Shown: positions 42,622-50,756 of the stretch, piece after piece
Layout of the letters: every line of letters begins with the position of its first letter
Numbering within the stretch: position 1 is the first letter of the stretch
Assembly: GCA_045646365.1 (NCBI GenBank)
Contig: JAZRKP010000066.1
Coordinates: forward strand, 1-54,870
Direction: 5' to 3'
DNA: 54,870 nt
Source: SIG454 sp045646365
Lineage (GTDB): Bacteria > Bacillota > Clostridia > Monoglobales > Monoglobaceae
Notes under the pieces: generated by a model
The model's input: the letters and a program-made list of their open reading frames with translations, nothing else
Databases searched by the model: none
What the model was told of the DNA's origin: nothing
Program-made: the position numbers and the translations under genes

Positions 42622-42650
42622 TTGCATATATATTTATAGTATGATATTAA
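42622..42650 (+). promoter_or_regulatory. Possible promoter of the LOG-family gene
   Basis: TTGCAT (42622-42627), 17-bp spacer, TATTAA (42645-42650). Weak -10. Confidence 0.45.
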
Positions 42651-42664
42651 AAAGGAGTGAGTTT

Positions 42665-43240
42665 ATGAATATTTGCGTATATGGTGCATCAAGTAAAACC
42701 ATAGATAAATCCTATATCGAAGACGGAGAGTATTTGGGCGAAATAATGATTGAAAGAGGTCATAAGCTTGTTTTTGGCGGTGGTGCTAATGGACTTATGG
42801 GTGCTGTTGCAAGGGGGGCTTATCGTAAAGGCGGCGAAATTTTAGGCGTTGTTCCAAAGTTTTTCAATGTTGACGGAATTATTTTTGAAAACTGCACAGA
42901 GCTAATTCGTCCTGACACAATGCGAGAGAGAAAGCAGATTATGGAGGACAGTTCGGATGGATTTATAATAACCGCCGGCGGAATAGGTACTTTTGAAGAA
43001 TTTTTTGAAATTCTGACACTTAAACAGCTTGGCAGACATAATAAACCGATTGCAATACTCAATACAAACGGGTATTATGATAAAATGATTGAATTTATTC
43101 AACACGCCATTGATGGTGAATTTTTAAATGACGAATGTAAATTCTTGTATGAGTTTGTTGAAACGGCAGAGGAAGCTCTTGATTATATAGAAAACTATGA
43201 CAGAGATGTTATTCACATAACAAAGCTTAAAAATATTTAA
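42665..43240 (+). CDS. LOG-family / TIGR00730 Rossmann-fold protein
   Basis: A 191-residue protein of the lysine-decarboxylase-like / LOG family, related to cytokinin nucleotide phosphoribohydrolases. Core: LVFGGGANGLMGAVARGA, then DTMRERKQ (in place of M-x-x-R-K) and TAGGIGTFEEFFE (the PGGxGTxxE site, with Ala for Pro). It likely hydrolyses a nucleoside 5'-monophosphate. ATG at 42665 follows AAGGAGTG; an upstream in-frame ATG at 42641 precedes that site. Confidence 0.87.
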   Translation: MNICVYGASSKTIDKSYIEDGEYLGEIMIERGHKLVFGGGANGLMGAVARGAYRKGGEILGVVPKFFNVDGIIFENCTELIRPDTMRERKQIMEDSSDGFIITAGGIGTFEEFFEILTLKQLGRHNKPIAILNTNGYYDKMIEFIQHAIDGEFLNDECKFLYEFVETAEEALDYIENYDRDVIHITKLKNI

Positions 43241-43257
43241 AAGCTCAGGTGATTCAA

Positions 43258-43680
43258 ATGAAAAAGCTGTTAATAAAATACAAACAACAGTTATTTTATA
43301 CACTTTTTGGAACAATCTCGACGATAATTGACATTGGTGTATATCAGCTATGCTTTCTTGTCCTTGACATTCCAAATGTTGTCAGTAATATTATAGCGTG
43401 GTTTGTTTATGTTACCTTTTCGTTTATTACGAATAAAATTTGGGTATATGAAAGTCGGAGTATGAAACCTGCTATATTGCTTCGGGAGGGTGTCGCATAT
43501 TACATAGGAAGAGGAGTTTCCCTGATTTTTGGCACCGCCATAATGATTTTCGGTGTTGATTTTATGAGATGGGATTCTTTTGTAACAAAACTGATTTCTG
43601 ATGTTGTTGTGACAATTATAAATTATGGATTTGGTTTTTTTGTATTTAAGCGCATCGGGGAATATATAGAAAACAGATGA
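43258..43680 (+). CDS. GtrA-family membrane protein
   Basis: A 140-residue protein with four membrane helices; typical GtrA features are LFYTLFGTISTIIDIGVY (helix 1), FSFITNKIWVYES (after helix 2) and INYGFGFFVFKR at the end. The family moves lipid-linked sugars across the membrane in wall teichoic-acid or antigen synthesis. Start at 43258 follows AGGTGA by 6 bases. 17 bases after the LOG gene; terminator follows. Confidence 0.85.
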   Translation: MKKLLIKYKQQLFYTLFGTISTIIDIGVYQLCFLVLDIPNVVSNIIAWFVYVTFSFITNKIWVYESRSMKPAILLREGVAYYIGRGVSLIFGTAIMIFGVDFMRWDSFVTKLISDVVVTIINYGFGFFVFKRIGEYIENR

Positions 43681-43689
43681 ATATTGTTG

Positions 43690-43724
43690 AATCGGAAATG
43701 TTTTTTGCATTTCCGATTTCTTTG
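43690..43724 (+). terminator. Terminator after the GtrA gene
   Basis: AATCGGAAATG (43690-43700) pairs with CATTTCCGATT (43708-43718), followed by TTCTTTG. Confidence 0.8.
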
Positions 43725-43813
43725 TTTACTTTCTCAATAATTGGAAAAAATATGTTCTAAAAGGACATATCTGAAAATATCATATATTAGACGGTAAAAA
43801 TGTTGAGGAGTGA

Positions 43814-44443
43814 ATGAGGTTGAATAGTATAAATAGTGAAAATAATAAAGTGACAATAGCCGGACAAATAGTGAGCAATCCGGATTTTTCCCATGAGGTA
43901 TACGGGGAGAAATTTTATATATTTAAGATTGAGATTAAAAGATTGAGCGAAAATGCGGATATAATTCCTGTTACAATATCTGAAAAGTTTTTCTCTATTG
44001 TCAGCATTGAGGTAGGAAAGAATGTACTGATTTCAGGGCAGTTCCGCTCATATAACAATTTCTCTGCAATAGGAAATAAACTGCTTCTTACGGTTTTTGT
44101 CAGGGATATTGAAGAGATTGATGATGTTGACGAATATACTGCACCAAATAATATATTTTTAAATGGGTATATCTGCAAAGAACCTGTTTACAGAACAACT
44201 CCTTTTGGAAGAGAGATTGCGGATATTCTTCTTGCTGTAAACAGAGCCTATAATAAGTCAGATTATATTCCGTGTATTGCGTGGGGAAGAAATGCCAAGT
44301 ATGCGGATTCTTTATCTGTGGGTGATAATATAACAGTATGGGGAAGAGTCCAAAGCAGGGATTACCAAAAGAAAATAAGCGAAGAGGAAGTTGAAAATAA
44401 AACGGCATATGAAGTGTCAGTATCAAAGATTGAACTTGTTTAG
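43814..44443 (+). CDS. Single-stranded DNA-binding-like protein with two OB folds
   Basis: A 209-residue protein I read as two successive SSB-type OB folds: residues ~10-95 (NKVTIAGQIVSNPDFSHEVYG) and ~110-209 (NNIFLNGYICKEPVYRTTPFGREIADILLAVNR, SDYIPCIAWG). The second half has the clearer SSB signature. SSBs usually have one OB fold plus an acidic C-tail; the acidic tip is missing here. It may act in plasmid/phage-type DNA handling or in DNA repair. Start could be ATG 43814 or TTG 43820, since GAGGAG lies at 43805-43810. Confidence 0.7.
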   Translation: MRLNSINSENNKVTIAGQIVSNPDFSHEVYGEKFYIFKIEIKRLSENADIIPVTISEKFFSIVSIEVGKNVLISGQFRSYNNFSAIGNKLLLTVFVRDIEEIDDVDEYTAPNNIFLNGYICKEPVYRTTPFGREIADILLAVNRAYNKSDYIPCIAWGRNAKYADSLSVGDNITVWGRVQSRDYQKKISEEEVENKTAYEVSVSKIELV

Positions 44444-44454
44444 TTAATCCACAC

Positions 44455-44483
44455 TTGACATATATCTCTAAAAATGATAAAAT
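44455..44483 (+). promoter_or_regulatory. Promoter of the SLH gene
   Basis: TTGACA (44455-44460), 17-bp spacer, TAAAAT (44478-44483), extended TGA. The -10 lies inside an inverted repeat (next entry). Confidence 0.78.
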
Positions 44484-44492
44484 TTTAGAGAT
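44464..44492 (+). promoter_or_regulatory. Inverted repeat over the SLH promoter (candidate operator)
   Basis: ATCTCTAAAA (44464-44473) and TTTTAGAGAT (44483-44492) are perfect complements, 9 bases apart, on either side of the -10. Could bind a dimeric repressor, or form an RNA hairpin only if transcription started further upstream. Inferred. Confidence 0.5.
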
Positions 44493-44507
44493 AAAGGAGA
44501 GTTGGAT

Positions 44508-45446
44508 ATGATTAAAAGAGTAATTGGATTATTAATTATATTTGCGGTTGTTTCATGTTCAGTGTTCGGCAGTTTTGTGGATATGCCTGAAAATGAAACG
44601 GATAGGAATGCACTTTTACGAGCCGTGGAAAACGGACTTTTGAATGGAGTCAGCGAAAATGAAATTGCGCCATATGCACCAATAACACGCTCACAAATGG
44701 GAGCAATTTTAGTTCGGGCAATGGGAGCAAGCAAGGAATCTGATATTTCAAATTTTAAGGATGTGTCCTCTGGGGCGTGGTACTATAAGGAACTAAGCCG
44801 AGCTGTTGCAATGGGCGCATTTGAGGGTGACGGCGGAAGTAATCTTTATCCCGATAAAAATATTACATATCAGGAGGCATTTCTCGTATTGTCAAGAATC
44901 TTCGATTTGAGATATGAAAATCCTGCGGTCTTGTCTGCATATCCTGATTGCAATGAAGTCGCAGAATGGGCAAAAACGGGCGTTTTAAAGGTGGTTTCAG
45001 GCGGTTACTATGTTGGCGATAAGCTTAATCCAAAACAGGCGATAAATCGTGTTGAATTTGCTAAAATAATGGATAGACTGATTAGAAATTACATAGACAC
45101 ACCGGGCATTTATAATGAGTTGCCTGACGGAAACACATTGGTTAGGTGTGACGGAGTTACCCTTGACGGAATTTTGAATGTTGACGCAAAGAGTTCAAAA
45201 GAGGGCGATTTAATAATAATTGGTGACGGAGTAAATGAGTGTTCTGTTTTAAATGCTGATGGAGTAAATATTGTTGTAAGAGGCGGAAATGTTAAGCTTA
45301 GCGGAATGTTTGGTATCGTCAGAGCGGTCAATAGCGGAACGGTTTTAACCCCAATTACGGGAAATTATGGCGGAAAAATTTATGCAGACGGAACCAGAGG
45401 TGTTATCTCGGCTTCGGCGAAAGGTTCGTATATTTCATTGGAATAA
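44508..45446 (+). CDS. SLH-domain surface protein
   Basis: A 312-residue exported protein: signal peptide at 1-22 (IGLLIIFAVVSCSVFGSF), then three SLH repeats (~22-72, 84-135 and 148-196), each with the F-x-D/Y-P-D start, which anchor proteins to pyruvylated cell-wall polymers. Residues ~210-312 are beta-rich with short GDG/NAD/GGN repeats, resembling the edge strands of a beta-helix. No catalytic domain is apparent; it may be a structural wall protein. ATG at 44508 lies 8 bases after AAAGGAG; TTG 44502 is too close. Confidence 0.82.
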   Translation: MIKRVIGLLIIFAVVSCSVFGSFVDMPENETDRNALLRAVENGLLNGVSENEIAPYAPITRSQMGAILVRAMGASKESDISNFKDVSSGAWYYKELSRAVAMGAFEGDGGSNLYPDKNITYQEAFLVLSRIFDLRYENPAVLSAYPDCNEVAEWAKTGVLKVVSGGYYVGDKLNPKQAINRVEFAKIMDRLIRNYIDTPGIYNELPDGNTLVRCDGVTLDGILNVDAKSSKEGDLIIIGDGVNECSVLNADGVNIVVRGGNVKLSGMFGIVRAVNSGTVLTPITGNYGGKIYADGTRGVISASAKGSYISLE

Positions 45447-45484
45447 TAAAATCACAGGTATAATACCTGTGATTTTATTATTGC
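45442..45484. terminator. Bidirectional terminator between SLH and gatB genes
   Basis: A 19-bp perfect stem: 45442-45460 pairs with 45464-45482, loop TAA. The AT-rich base gives T-runs on both strands. Confidence 0.88.
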
Positions 45485-45490
45485 ATTATA

Positions 45491-46909
45491 TTATTTCATT
45501 TTTTCTTCAAGAATTGTCTTGATAATAGCAGGGTCTCCTGCGCCTTTAAGTTCTTTCATACAAGCACCGAACAATGCCTGAAGGGCCTTAACCTTACCGT
45601 TTCTGAAATCTTCAACAGCCTGAGTGTTTTCGCTGATTACCTTGTCGATAACCGCTTCAACGGCTGATGCATCAAATTTCTTATCAAGTCCCTGCTCTTT
45701 ACAGTATGCAATAGGGTCAACATCGTTTTCGATAACAGCAATAAGGATTTTCTTACCTGCATTTCGGTTAATGTCGCCTTTGTCAACCATATTTGTTACG
45801 GCAAAAAGCTTTTCAGGAGTTATGGTGAGCTCGTTAAGAGTTTTGCCGTCCTTACGGAGAATACCGGCACAATCAGTAAGAATCCAAGCCGCACCGTCTT
45901 TTGGATTACAACCCATTGAAACGATATCGTCTAAGAGTTTGCTGATTTTATGGTTAGAAATAAGCATATCAATTTCCTTGTCGGAAATTCCTGCAAGACG
46001 ATAATCTTCAGTCTTTTCGTCAACTGCAACAGGTTTATCAGCCTTAATTTTTTCAAGCCATTCGTCGTCAATAATGATAGGCATAAGGTTTGCATCAGGG
46101 AAATAACGGTAGTCAGCCTCTGTCTCCTTATTTCTCATAGCAAAAGTCTTTCCGCTTACATCATCAAAACGACGGGTTTCCTGAACAAGCTCTTCGGTTT
46201 CAAATTCGAGGGCATCTATATGTCGTTGAGATTCGTATTTTATGGCTTTTTCAATAGCCTCAAAGGAACTCATGTTCTTGATTTCTGTACGAACACCAAA
46301 TTCTTCGCTTCCCTCAGGTCGAACTGAAATGTTGACATCGCAACGCATTGCGCCTTCTTCACATTCGGAAATTCCACCAAGACGGAACATTGATTTAAGT
46401 TTGTTAAGATAAGTAACAACCTCTTCCGCACTACGGAAGTCAGGCTGAGTAACGATTTCGATAAGAGGAACACTTGTACGGTTAAAGTCAACATAGGAAA
46501 CTTTTCCGCCGTGAACAAGCTTACCTGCGTCCTCTTCCATATGAATCTGCTTAATGCGAATATCACGGCTTCCGGTAGAGGTTTTAAGAGTAACCACACC
46601 GTCAGTACAAATCGGATGATTAAGTTGTGTAATCTGATATGCACAAGGCAGGTCAGGATAATAGTAATTTTTCTTATCAAAAGTTGTGTATCTGTTTATG
46701 TTACAGTTAAGCATAAGTCCTGCAGTAACCGCAAGTTCAACAACTCGCTTGTTCATAACAGGAAGCATACCCGGCATACCGCTACAAGCAGGGCATACAC
46801 AGTCATTAGGTTCTTTAGCAGAGGAATGACCACCACAGGAACAGAAAATTTTTGATTCGGTATCAAGCTCAACATGAGTTTCAAGACCGATAACCAATTC
46901 GTAATTCAT
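45491..46909 (-). CDS. gatB: Asp-tRNA(Asn)/Glu-tRNA(Gln) amidotransferase subunit B
   Basis: A 472-residue subunit that holds the misacylated tRNA and does the ATP-dependent amidation. N-terminal cradle begins NYELVIGLETHVELDTESKIFC, with CPACSGMPGMLPVMN and FDKKNYYYPDLPCAYQ; the tail domain (~330-472) has the YqeY-like fold (GGDPAIIKTILEEKMK end). ATG at 46909 is preferred over an upstream in-frame start since GAAAAGGAGGG, within the end of gatA, lies 8-9 bases away. The gene begins one base after the gatA stop. Confidence 0.96.
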   Translation of the reverse strand: MNYELVIGLETHVELDTESKIFCSCGGHSSAKEPNDCVCPACSGMPGMLPVMNKRVVELAVTAGLMLNCNINRYTTFDKKNYYYPDLPCAYQITQLNHPICTDGVVTLKTSTGSRDIRIKQIHMEEDAGKLVHGGKVSYVDFNRTSVPLIEIVTQPDFRSAEEVVTYLNKLKSMFRLGGISECEEGAMRCDVNISVRPEGSEEFGVRTEIKNMSSFEAIEKAIKYESQRHIDALEFETEELVQETRRFDDVSGKTFAMRNKETEADYRYFPDANLMPIIIDDEWLEKIKADKPVAVDEKTEDYRLAGISDKEIDMLISNHKISKLLDDIVSMGCNPKDGAAWILTDCAGILRKDGKTLNELTITPEKLFAVTNMVDKGDINRNAGKKILIAVIENDVDPIAYCKEQGLDKKFDASAVEAVIDKVISENTQAVEDFRNGKVKALQALFGACMKELKGAGDPAIIKTILEEKMK

Positions 46910-46910
46910 A

Positions 46911-48089
46911 TTATTTGCCCTCCTTTTCAACAGAATTTGCAATGCTCAGAAGCACGCTCTCGCCAAAATGCTTACCGATAAGCTGAACACCGCCGCTGAC
47001 TAAAGCGGGAACACCGATAAGGTTAGGGAGTGCGGTGAACACACTTTCTTCAAATACTTTACCAAATGCTTCGTGAATATCATAACTTTCGTAGCTTGAT
47101 TTACTGCAAACAGGAGTTAAAACTGCGTCATAGCTCTCTGTAAGCTTTTCAACCTTTTCAGCAATTACACGACGAACTTTAAGCGATTTGTCATAGCACT
47201 CAGCGTATCTGTTCTTGGATAAAACATCTGAACCGTAGAGGATAACTGCTTTTGTAAGGAAGTTAAATCCCTCTGTTCTTGAATTAACATAAAGCTCGTC
47301 AATATTTCTGTATTCTGCGGCTCTGTGTCCGTATTTAACACCGTCATAACGGGAAACATTATTACAGGTTTCAGCAGTCATAAGAATCTGCCACGCTGTG
47401 TTTGAGGCATCGAAAATATCAAATGAAATTTCTTCAACCTCAACCCCGTTTGCACGAAGACTGTCTGCATAAGCGTTTATTTTTGCCTTTATTTCATCAT
47501 CGGCTTTTGCCATAAGCTCTTTAATTATGCAAACTTTCTTACCCTTTGCATCGGAAATGGTATAATCATAAGAATCGTTTCTGAGACTTGTACCATCTTT
47601 CTCGTCGTGACCTGCGATAACACCCATAATCTTTGCAATTTTTTCTGTATTTTTTGCATAAACACCGATTTGCTCACCAGATGCTGCACAGGAGATAACT
47701 CCGTAACGGGAAACTGTTCCGTATGTTGGTTTGAGAAAATCAACACCTGAAAGAGCAGCAGAGCGTCTTGTTGAACCATTCATATCGACACCCAAAGCAC
47801 CGTCAACCTCGCCGAGAGCAACAAGCTCTGCAGCAGCACCTTTTAATGCTGAGTCTTTTTCAGAGTAGTAGGAGAACTCGCCGACAAGGTCAAGTCCAAA
47901 TTCGCCTACATGGGTTTTTCCTGCAACTTTATATCCGTTATTTTCCAGACGGGTAACGGCTTCTGCACTGAAAAGCGGTTTAAAACCGTCAAGCATCTTT
48001 GAACCTGCACAGGAAGGGATATCCTTAACTAAAATTGTATCATCAACGGCGATGTTTCCGCCGTCACATTTATAAGCATAATTTTTCAT
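46911..48089 (-). CDS. gatA: Glutaminase subunit of the tRNA amidotransferase (GatA), short and divergent
   Basis: A 392-residue amidase-signature protein; typical GatA is about 485. It starts near residue 60 of the usual protein. The catalytic Lys (K22, in ILVKD) and the nucleophile Ser (S106 in GVDMNGSTRR) are kept, and the blocks GKTHVGEF, FLKPTYGTVSRYGVIS and ARYDGVKYGHRA-like SRYDGVKYG are recognisable. The GGSSGGS motif that supplies the cis-Ser is replaced by KGAAAELV (residues 83-90) with a deletion of about nine residues. Subunits: it should release ammonia from glutamine. ATG 48089 is preferred over GTG 48098, which precedes GAGGTG. Confidence 0.85.
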   Translation of the reverse strand: MKNYAYKCDGGNIAVDDTILVKDIPSCAGSKMLDGFKPLFSAEAVTRLENNGYKVAGKTHVGEFGLDLVGEFSYYSEKDSALKGAAAELVALGEVDGALGVDMNGSTRRSAALSGVDFLKPTYGTVSRYGVISCAASGEQIGVYAKNTEKIAKIMGVIAGHDEKDGTSLRNDSYDYTISDAKGKKVCIIKELMAKADDEIKAKINAYADSLRANGVEVEEISFDIFDASNTAWQILMTAETCNNVSRYDGVKYGHRAAEYRNIDELYVNSRTEGFNFLTKAVILYGSDVLSKNRYAECYDKSLKVRRVIAEKVEKLTESYDAVLTPVCSKSSYESYDIHEAFGKVFEESVFTALPNLIGVPALVSGGVQLIGKHFGESVLLSIANSVEKEGK

Positions 48090-48099
48090 TCTTCGCACC

Positions 48100-50175
48100 T
48101 CACTTTACAAGTCTTGGAACCTGCCAGCTATCATCACTGCGTTCAGGAGCGCCCTCTAAAAGGCTTTCTCTTGAGAAGTTCTGACTGCGGACATCTTCAC
48201 GCAAAACATTGGTCATTGGCATAACATGAACCATTGGCTCAACATTTTCAGTATCTATGTCTTTAAGGATTGCTTCTTTTTCGTTCATTGTCTTGAAAAT
48301 ATCCTGAACAATGTTTTCCTCTTCGTCAGTAAGCGAGAGCTGATTAAGTTGTTGAGCATTGGAGAAAGTTGAACGCTTTCCTGATGCCTGTTTTGAAGAA
48401 GAGGATGAAGCCTGACGCTGAGCTAAAGCACTTCCGCTTCCTAAAAGGTGAACATCTTCAAGCTGTTGATTTGTAACTTCGCTCGGTGCACCAAGGAGTA
48501 AGTCCTGAGCGTTTCCGTTAAGAGGGAATGCGATAACATCAAGGATTTTTTCTTCGTCGGTAAGAAGCATAACCATACGGTCAATACCTGGTGCCATACC
48601 TGCGTGAGGCGGAGCACCATACTGGAATGCAGTATAAAGAGCGTTGAAACGCTTTTTAAGTTCTTCTTCAGGATATCCTGCAATCTCAAATGCCTTTCTC
48701 ATAACATCAATATCGTGGTTACGAACAGCTCCGGATGCAAGCTCAATACCATTACCAACAAGGTCATACTGGTAAGCGAGAACCTCTGTCGGGTCCTTTG
48801 TAAGAAGTGCTTCCATACCGCCCTGAGGCATTGAGAATGGGTTATGAGTAAAGATTGTTTCGCCTGTTTCCTCATCGATTTCATACATAGGGAAGTCAAC
48901 AACGAAACAGAATTCAAATGAATCATCTTTTATAAGATTAAGCTGTTCTTCTTTAGCAAGCCATGTTCTGATAAGACCTGCTTTTTTCTCTGTGTCATTT
49001 TTCTTGTCATCACAGATAAAGAACAGAGTTTCGCCCTGTTTAACACCTGTAAGAGCAGTGATTTCAGCTTTTTGCTCATTGCTTAAGAACTTAGCGATAG
49101 GGCCGGCAAAGCCGTCCTCTTTAAGAGTTATATAACCAAGACCGCCAAGACCAACCTCAGGGGATGTTGCAAATTTCAAAGAATCCTCGAAGAATTTCTT
49201 TGACTTACCCTGACAGTCAGCAACGATACCGCGGACAGGCTTTCCTTTGAATGCAGGGAAATCAACTCCTGCAAAGAAATCTGTAAGGTCGCAGATTAAA
49301 AGCGGGTTACGAAGGTCTGGCTTATCTGAACCGTATGTCATCATAGCGTCGGCATATGTGATACGGCGGAATGGCTTCGGAGAAATCCTCTTGTCTGAAA
49401 ATTTCTTGAAAGTGTCATAAATAACATCTTCGCAGACATCTAAAACTTCTTCCTGAGTTGCAAACGCCATTTCAAAGTCAAGCTGATAAAATTCACCCGG
49501 TGAACGGTCAGCACGGGCATCTTCATCACGGAAACAAGGAGCAACCTGGAAATATCTGTCAAATCCTGAAACCATCAAAAGCTGTTTGAACTGCTGTGGT
49601 GCCTGCGGAAGAGCGTAGAACTTACCCGGATGCTTACGGCTCGGAACCAAAAAGTCACGAGCACCTTCTGGAGAAGAAGCAGTCAGAATAGGAGTCTGCA
49701 TATCAAGGAATCCCTTGTCTTCCATTTTGTTTCTTAAATGACGGATAATCTGTGAACGCTTAACAAGGTTATCGTGATTCTTCGGATTACGAAGGTCAAG
49801 ATAACGGTATTTTAAACGAAGTTCGTCTTTGCTCTGTCTTGAAGAACGGACATCGAAAGGAAGCATGTTATGGCTCTTACCTAAAATTTGAAGGGTGTCA
49901 GCCATAAGCTCAACTCCGCCTGTTGCAATTTTGTCATTAACTGTTTCAATATCACGCTTTTTAACAACACCGCTTACGGAAATAACTGTTTCACGGTTAA
50001 TGTCTTTAACAAGCTCCTCGTTATTGATAACCACCTGAGTAACACCCGTGTAGTCACGAAGGTCGATAAAGATAACTCCGCCGTGGTCACGGACAACATC
50101 AACCCAGCCCGCAAGCTGAACAGTTTTGCCGATATGTTCGTCACGGATGTCGTTACAATATAGTGTTCTATACAT
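48100..50175 (-). CDS. aspS: Aspartyl-tRNA synthetase fused to GatC (AspRS-GatC)
   Basis: A 691-residue fusion. Residues 1-~578 are a complete bacterial AspRS: OB anticodon domain with WVDVVRDHGGVIF (His31, the non-discriminating type), motif 2 FRDEDARADRSPGEFYQLDFEMAF, GAD insert (~280-400) and motif 3 APPHAGMAPGIDRM. Residues ~579-600 are a Ser/Ala/Gln-rich linker (QASSSSSKQASGKRS). Residues ~600-691 match GatC: LSLTDEEENI, DTENVEPMVHVMPMTNVLRED and SLLEGAPERSDD-WQVP. No separate gatC is present; gatA and gatB follow. It likely makes Asp-tRNA(Asn) and hands it over. Start at 50175 follows AGGAGGTA. Confidence 0.92.
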   Translation of the reverse strand: MYRTLYCNDIRDEHIGKTVQLAGWVDVVRDHGGVIFIDLRDYTGVTQVVINNEELVKDINRETVISVSGVVKKRDIETVNDKIATGGVELMADTLQILGKSHNMLPFDVRSSRQSKDELRLKYRYLDLRNPKNHDNLVKRSQIIRHLRNKMEDKGFLDMQTPILTASSPEGARDFLVPSRKHPGKFYALPQAPQQFKQLLMVSGFDRYFQVAPCFRDEDARADRSPGEFYQLDFEMAFATQEEVLDVCEDVIYDTFKKFSDKRISPKPFRRITYADAMMTYGSDKPDLRNPLLICDLTDFFAGVDFPAFKGKPVRGIVADCQGKSKKFFEDSLKFATSPEVGLGGLGYITLKEDGFAGPIAKFLSNEQKAEITALTGVKQGETLFFICDDKKNDTEKKAGLIRTWLAKEEQLNLIKDDSFEFCFVVDFPMYEIDEETGETIFTHNPFSMPQGGMEALLTKDPTEVLAYQYDLVGNGIELASGAVRNHDIDVMRKAFEIAGYPEEELKKRFNALYTAFQYGAPPHAGMAPGIDRMVMLLTDEEKILDVIAFPLNGNAQDLLLGAPSEVTNQQLEDVHLLGSGSALAQRQASSSSSKQASGKRSTFSNAQQLNQLSLTDEEENIVQDIFKTMNEKEAILKDIDTENVEPMVHVMPMTNVLREDVRSQNFSRESLLEGAPERSDDSWQVPRLVK

Positions 50176-50204
50176 ATTTATACCTCCTGATAAATTATTT
50201 GTAA

Positions 50205-50416
50205 TATAAAAGTCCCGGGAATACTTTAAAAATATTCCCGGGACGAGTAAACTAAAATTAACCCGCGGTGCCACCCGCATTGACACAAAAAGTGTCCGCT
50301 TTTATATTAAATTGAAGAAAAACGGAGTGTTCCCAAGTTTACTACTCATCTCAAATGCGCTTCCAGTCCATGACGCATTCTCCCTTTCAGACTTTCCAAA
50401 AAAACCGAGTCTCCGC
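50205..50416 (-). promoter_or_regulatory. T-box leader of the aspS-gatC/gatA/gatB operon (Asn specifier)
   Basis: On the minus strand the leader starts near 50415. Stem I base is CGGAG/CTCCG; the specifier loop 3' side ends AAC-A before CTCCG, with AAC at 50329-50331 (tRNA-Asn). Stem III is GACAC/GTGTC. The T-box GGGTGGCACCGCGGG covers 50262-50276. The competing terminator has arms 50212-50223 and 50233-50244 (12 bp) and a T-run. Uncharged tRNA-Asn would stabilise the antiterminator and raise expression. Specifier reading is inferred from position. Confidence 0.88.
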
Positions 50417-50421
50417 TAAAT

Positions 50422-50450
50422 ATTATAACAAATTCATTTTAATTTGTCAA
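50422..50450 (-). promoter_or_regulatory. Promoter of the aspS T-box operon
   Basis: Minus strand TTGACA (50445-50450), 17-bp spacer, TATAAT (50422-50427), extended TGT. Consensus. Confidence 0.85.
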
Positions 50451-50530
50451 TATTATTTTACCTGTAAATATCAATAATATTCAAAATAAAATCCGAACCA
50501 ACAGAATATAGAAGGTTCGGATTCTGTATC

Positions 50531-50614
50531 TGGTGCGCCCGAAGAGACTTGAACTCCCACGTCATAGACACCAGATCCTAAGTCTGGCGCGTCTGCCAAT
50601 TCCGCCACGGGCGC
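50531..50614 (-). tRNA. tRNA-Leu (anticodon TAG)
   Basis: An 84-base class II tRNA on the minus strand with encoded CCA. Acceptor GCGCCCG pairs with CGGGCGC; D-arm GCGGAATTGGCAGACGC; anticodon stem CCAGA/TCTGG with loop CTTAGGA, anticodon TAG; long variable arm TGTCTATGACGT; T-arm GGGAGTTCAAGTCTCTT. It decodes CTA (and CTN by wobble). Confidence 0.97.
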
Positions 50615-50633
50615 AAATCAAAAATACTTTGCA

Positions 50634-50662
50634 AGTATACCATAAACAAAATTGTTTGTCAA
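50634..50662 (-). promoter_or_regulatory. Promoter of tRNA-Leu
   Basis: Minus strand TTGACA (50657-50662), 17-bp spacer, TATACT (50634-50639). Placed about 20 bases before the mature 5' end. Confidence 0.8.
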
Positions 50663-50756
50663 GAACTATTTATGTTTTTAATTGTAAAAATTGTATTTTT
50701 ATTTTGTCTTGTTGTAAAAAAATGTTATATAAAATAACAAAAATGATAAATTTCTA

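Noticed and set aside
43751..43770. ATATGTTC/GGACATAT repeat as a LexA box for the SSB-like gene
   Set aside because: The arms resemble GTTC/GGAC but the spacing and bases do not match the known Firmicute SOS box; kept as an unexplained hairpin.
46911..48089. GatA as a pseudogene
   Set aside because: The frame is intact over 392 codons, coupled to gatB, with conserved blocks on both sides of the altered motif; treated as divergent, not broken.
50176..50286. Upstream in-frame extension of aspS
   Set aside because: The 37 extra residues lie in the T-box terminator and linker; the conserved AspRS start and AGGAGGTA ribosome site are at 50175.
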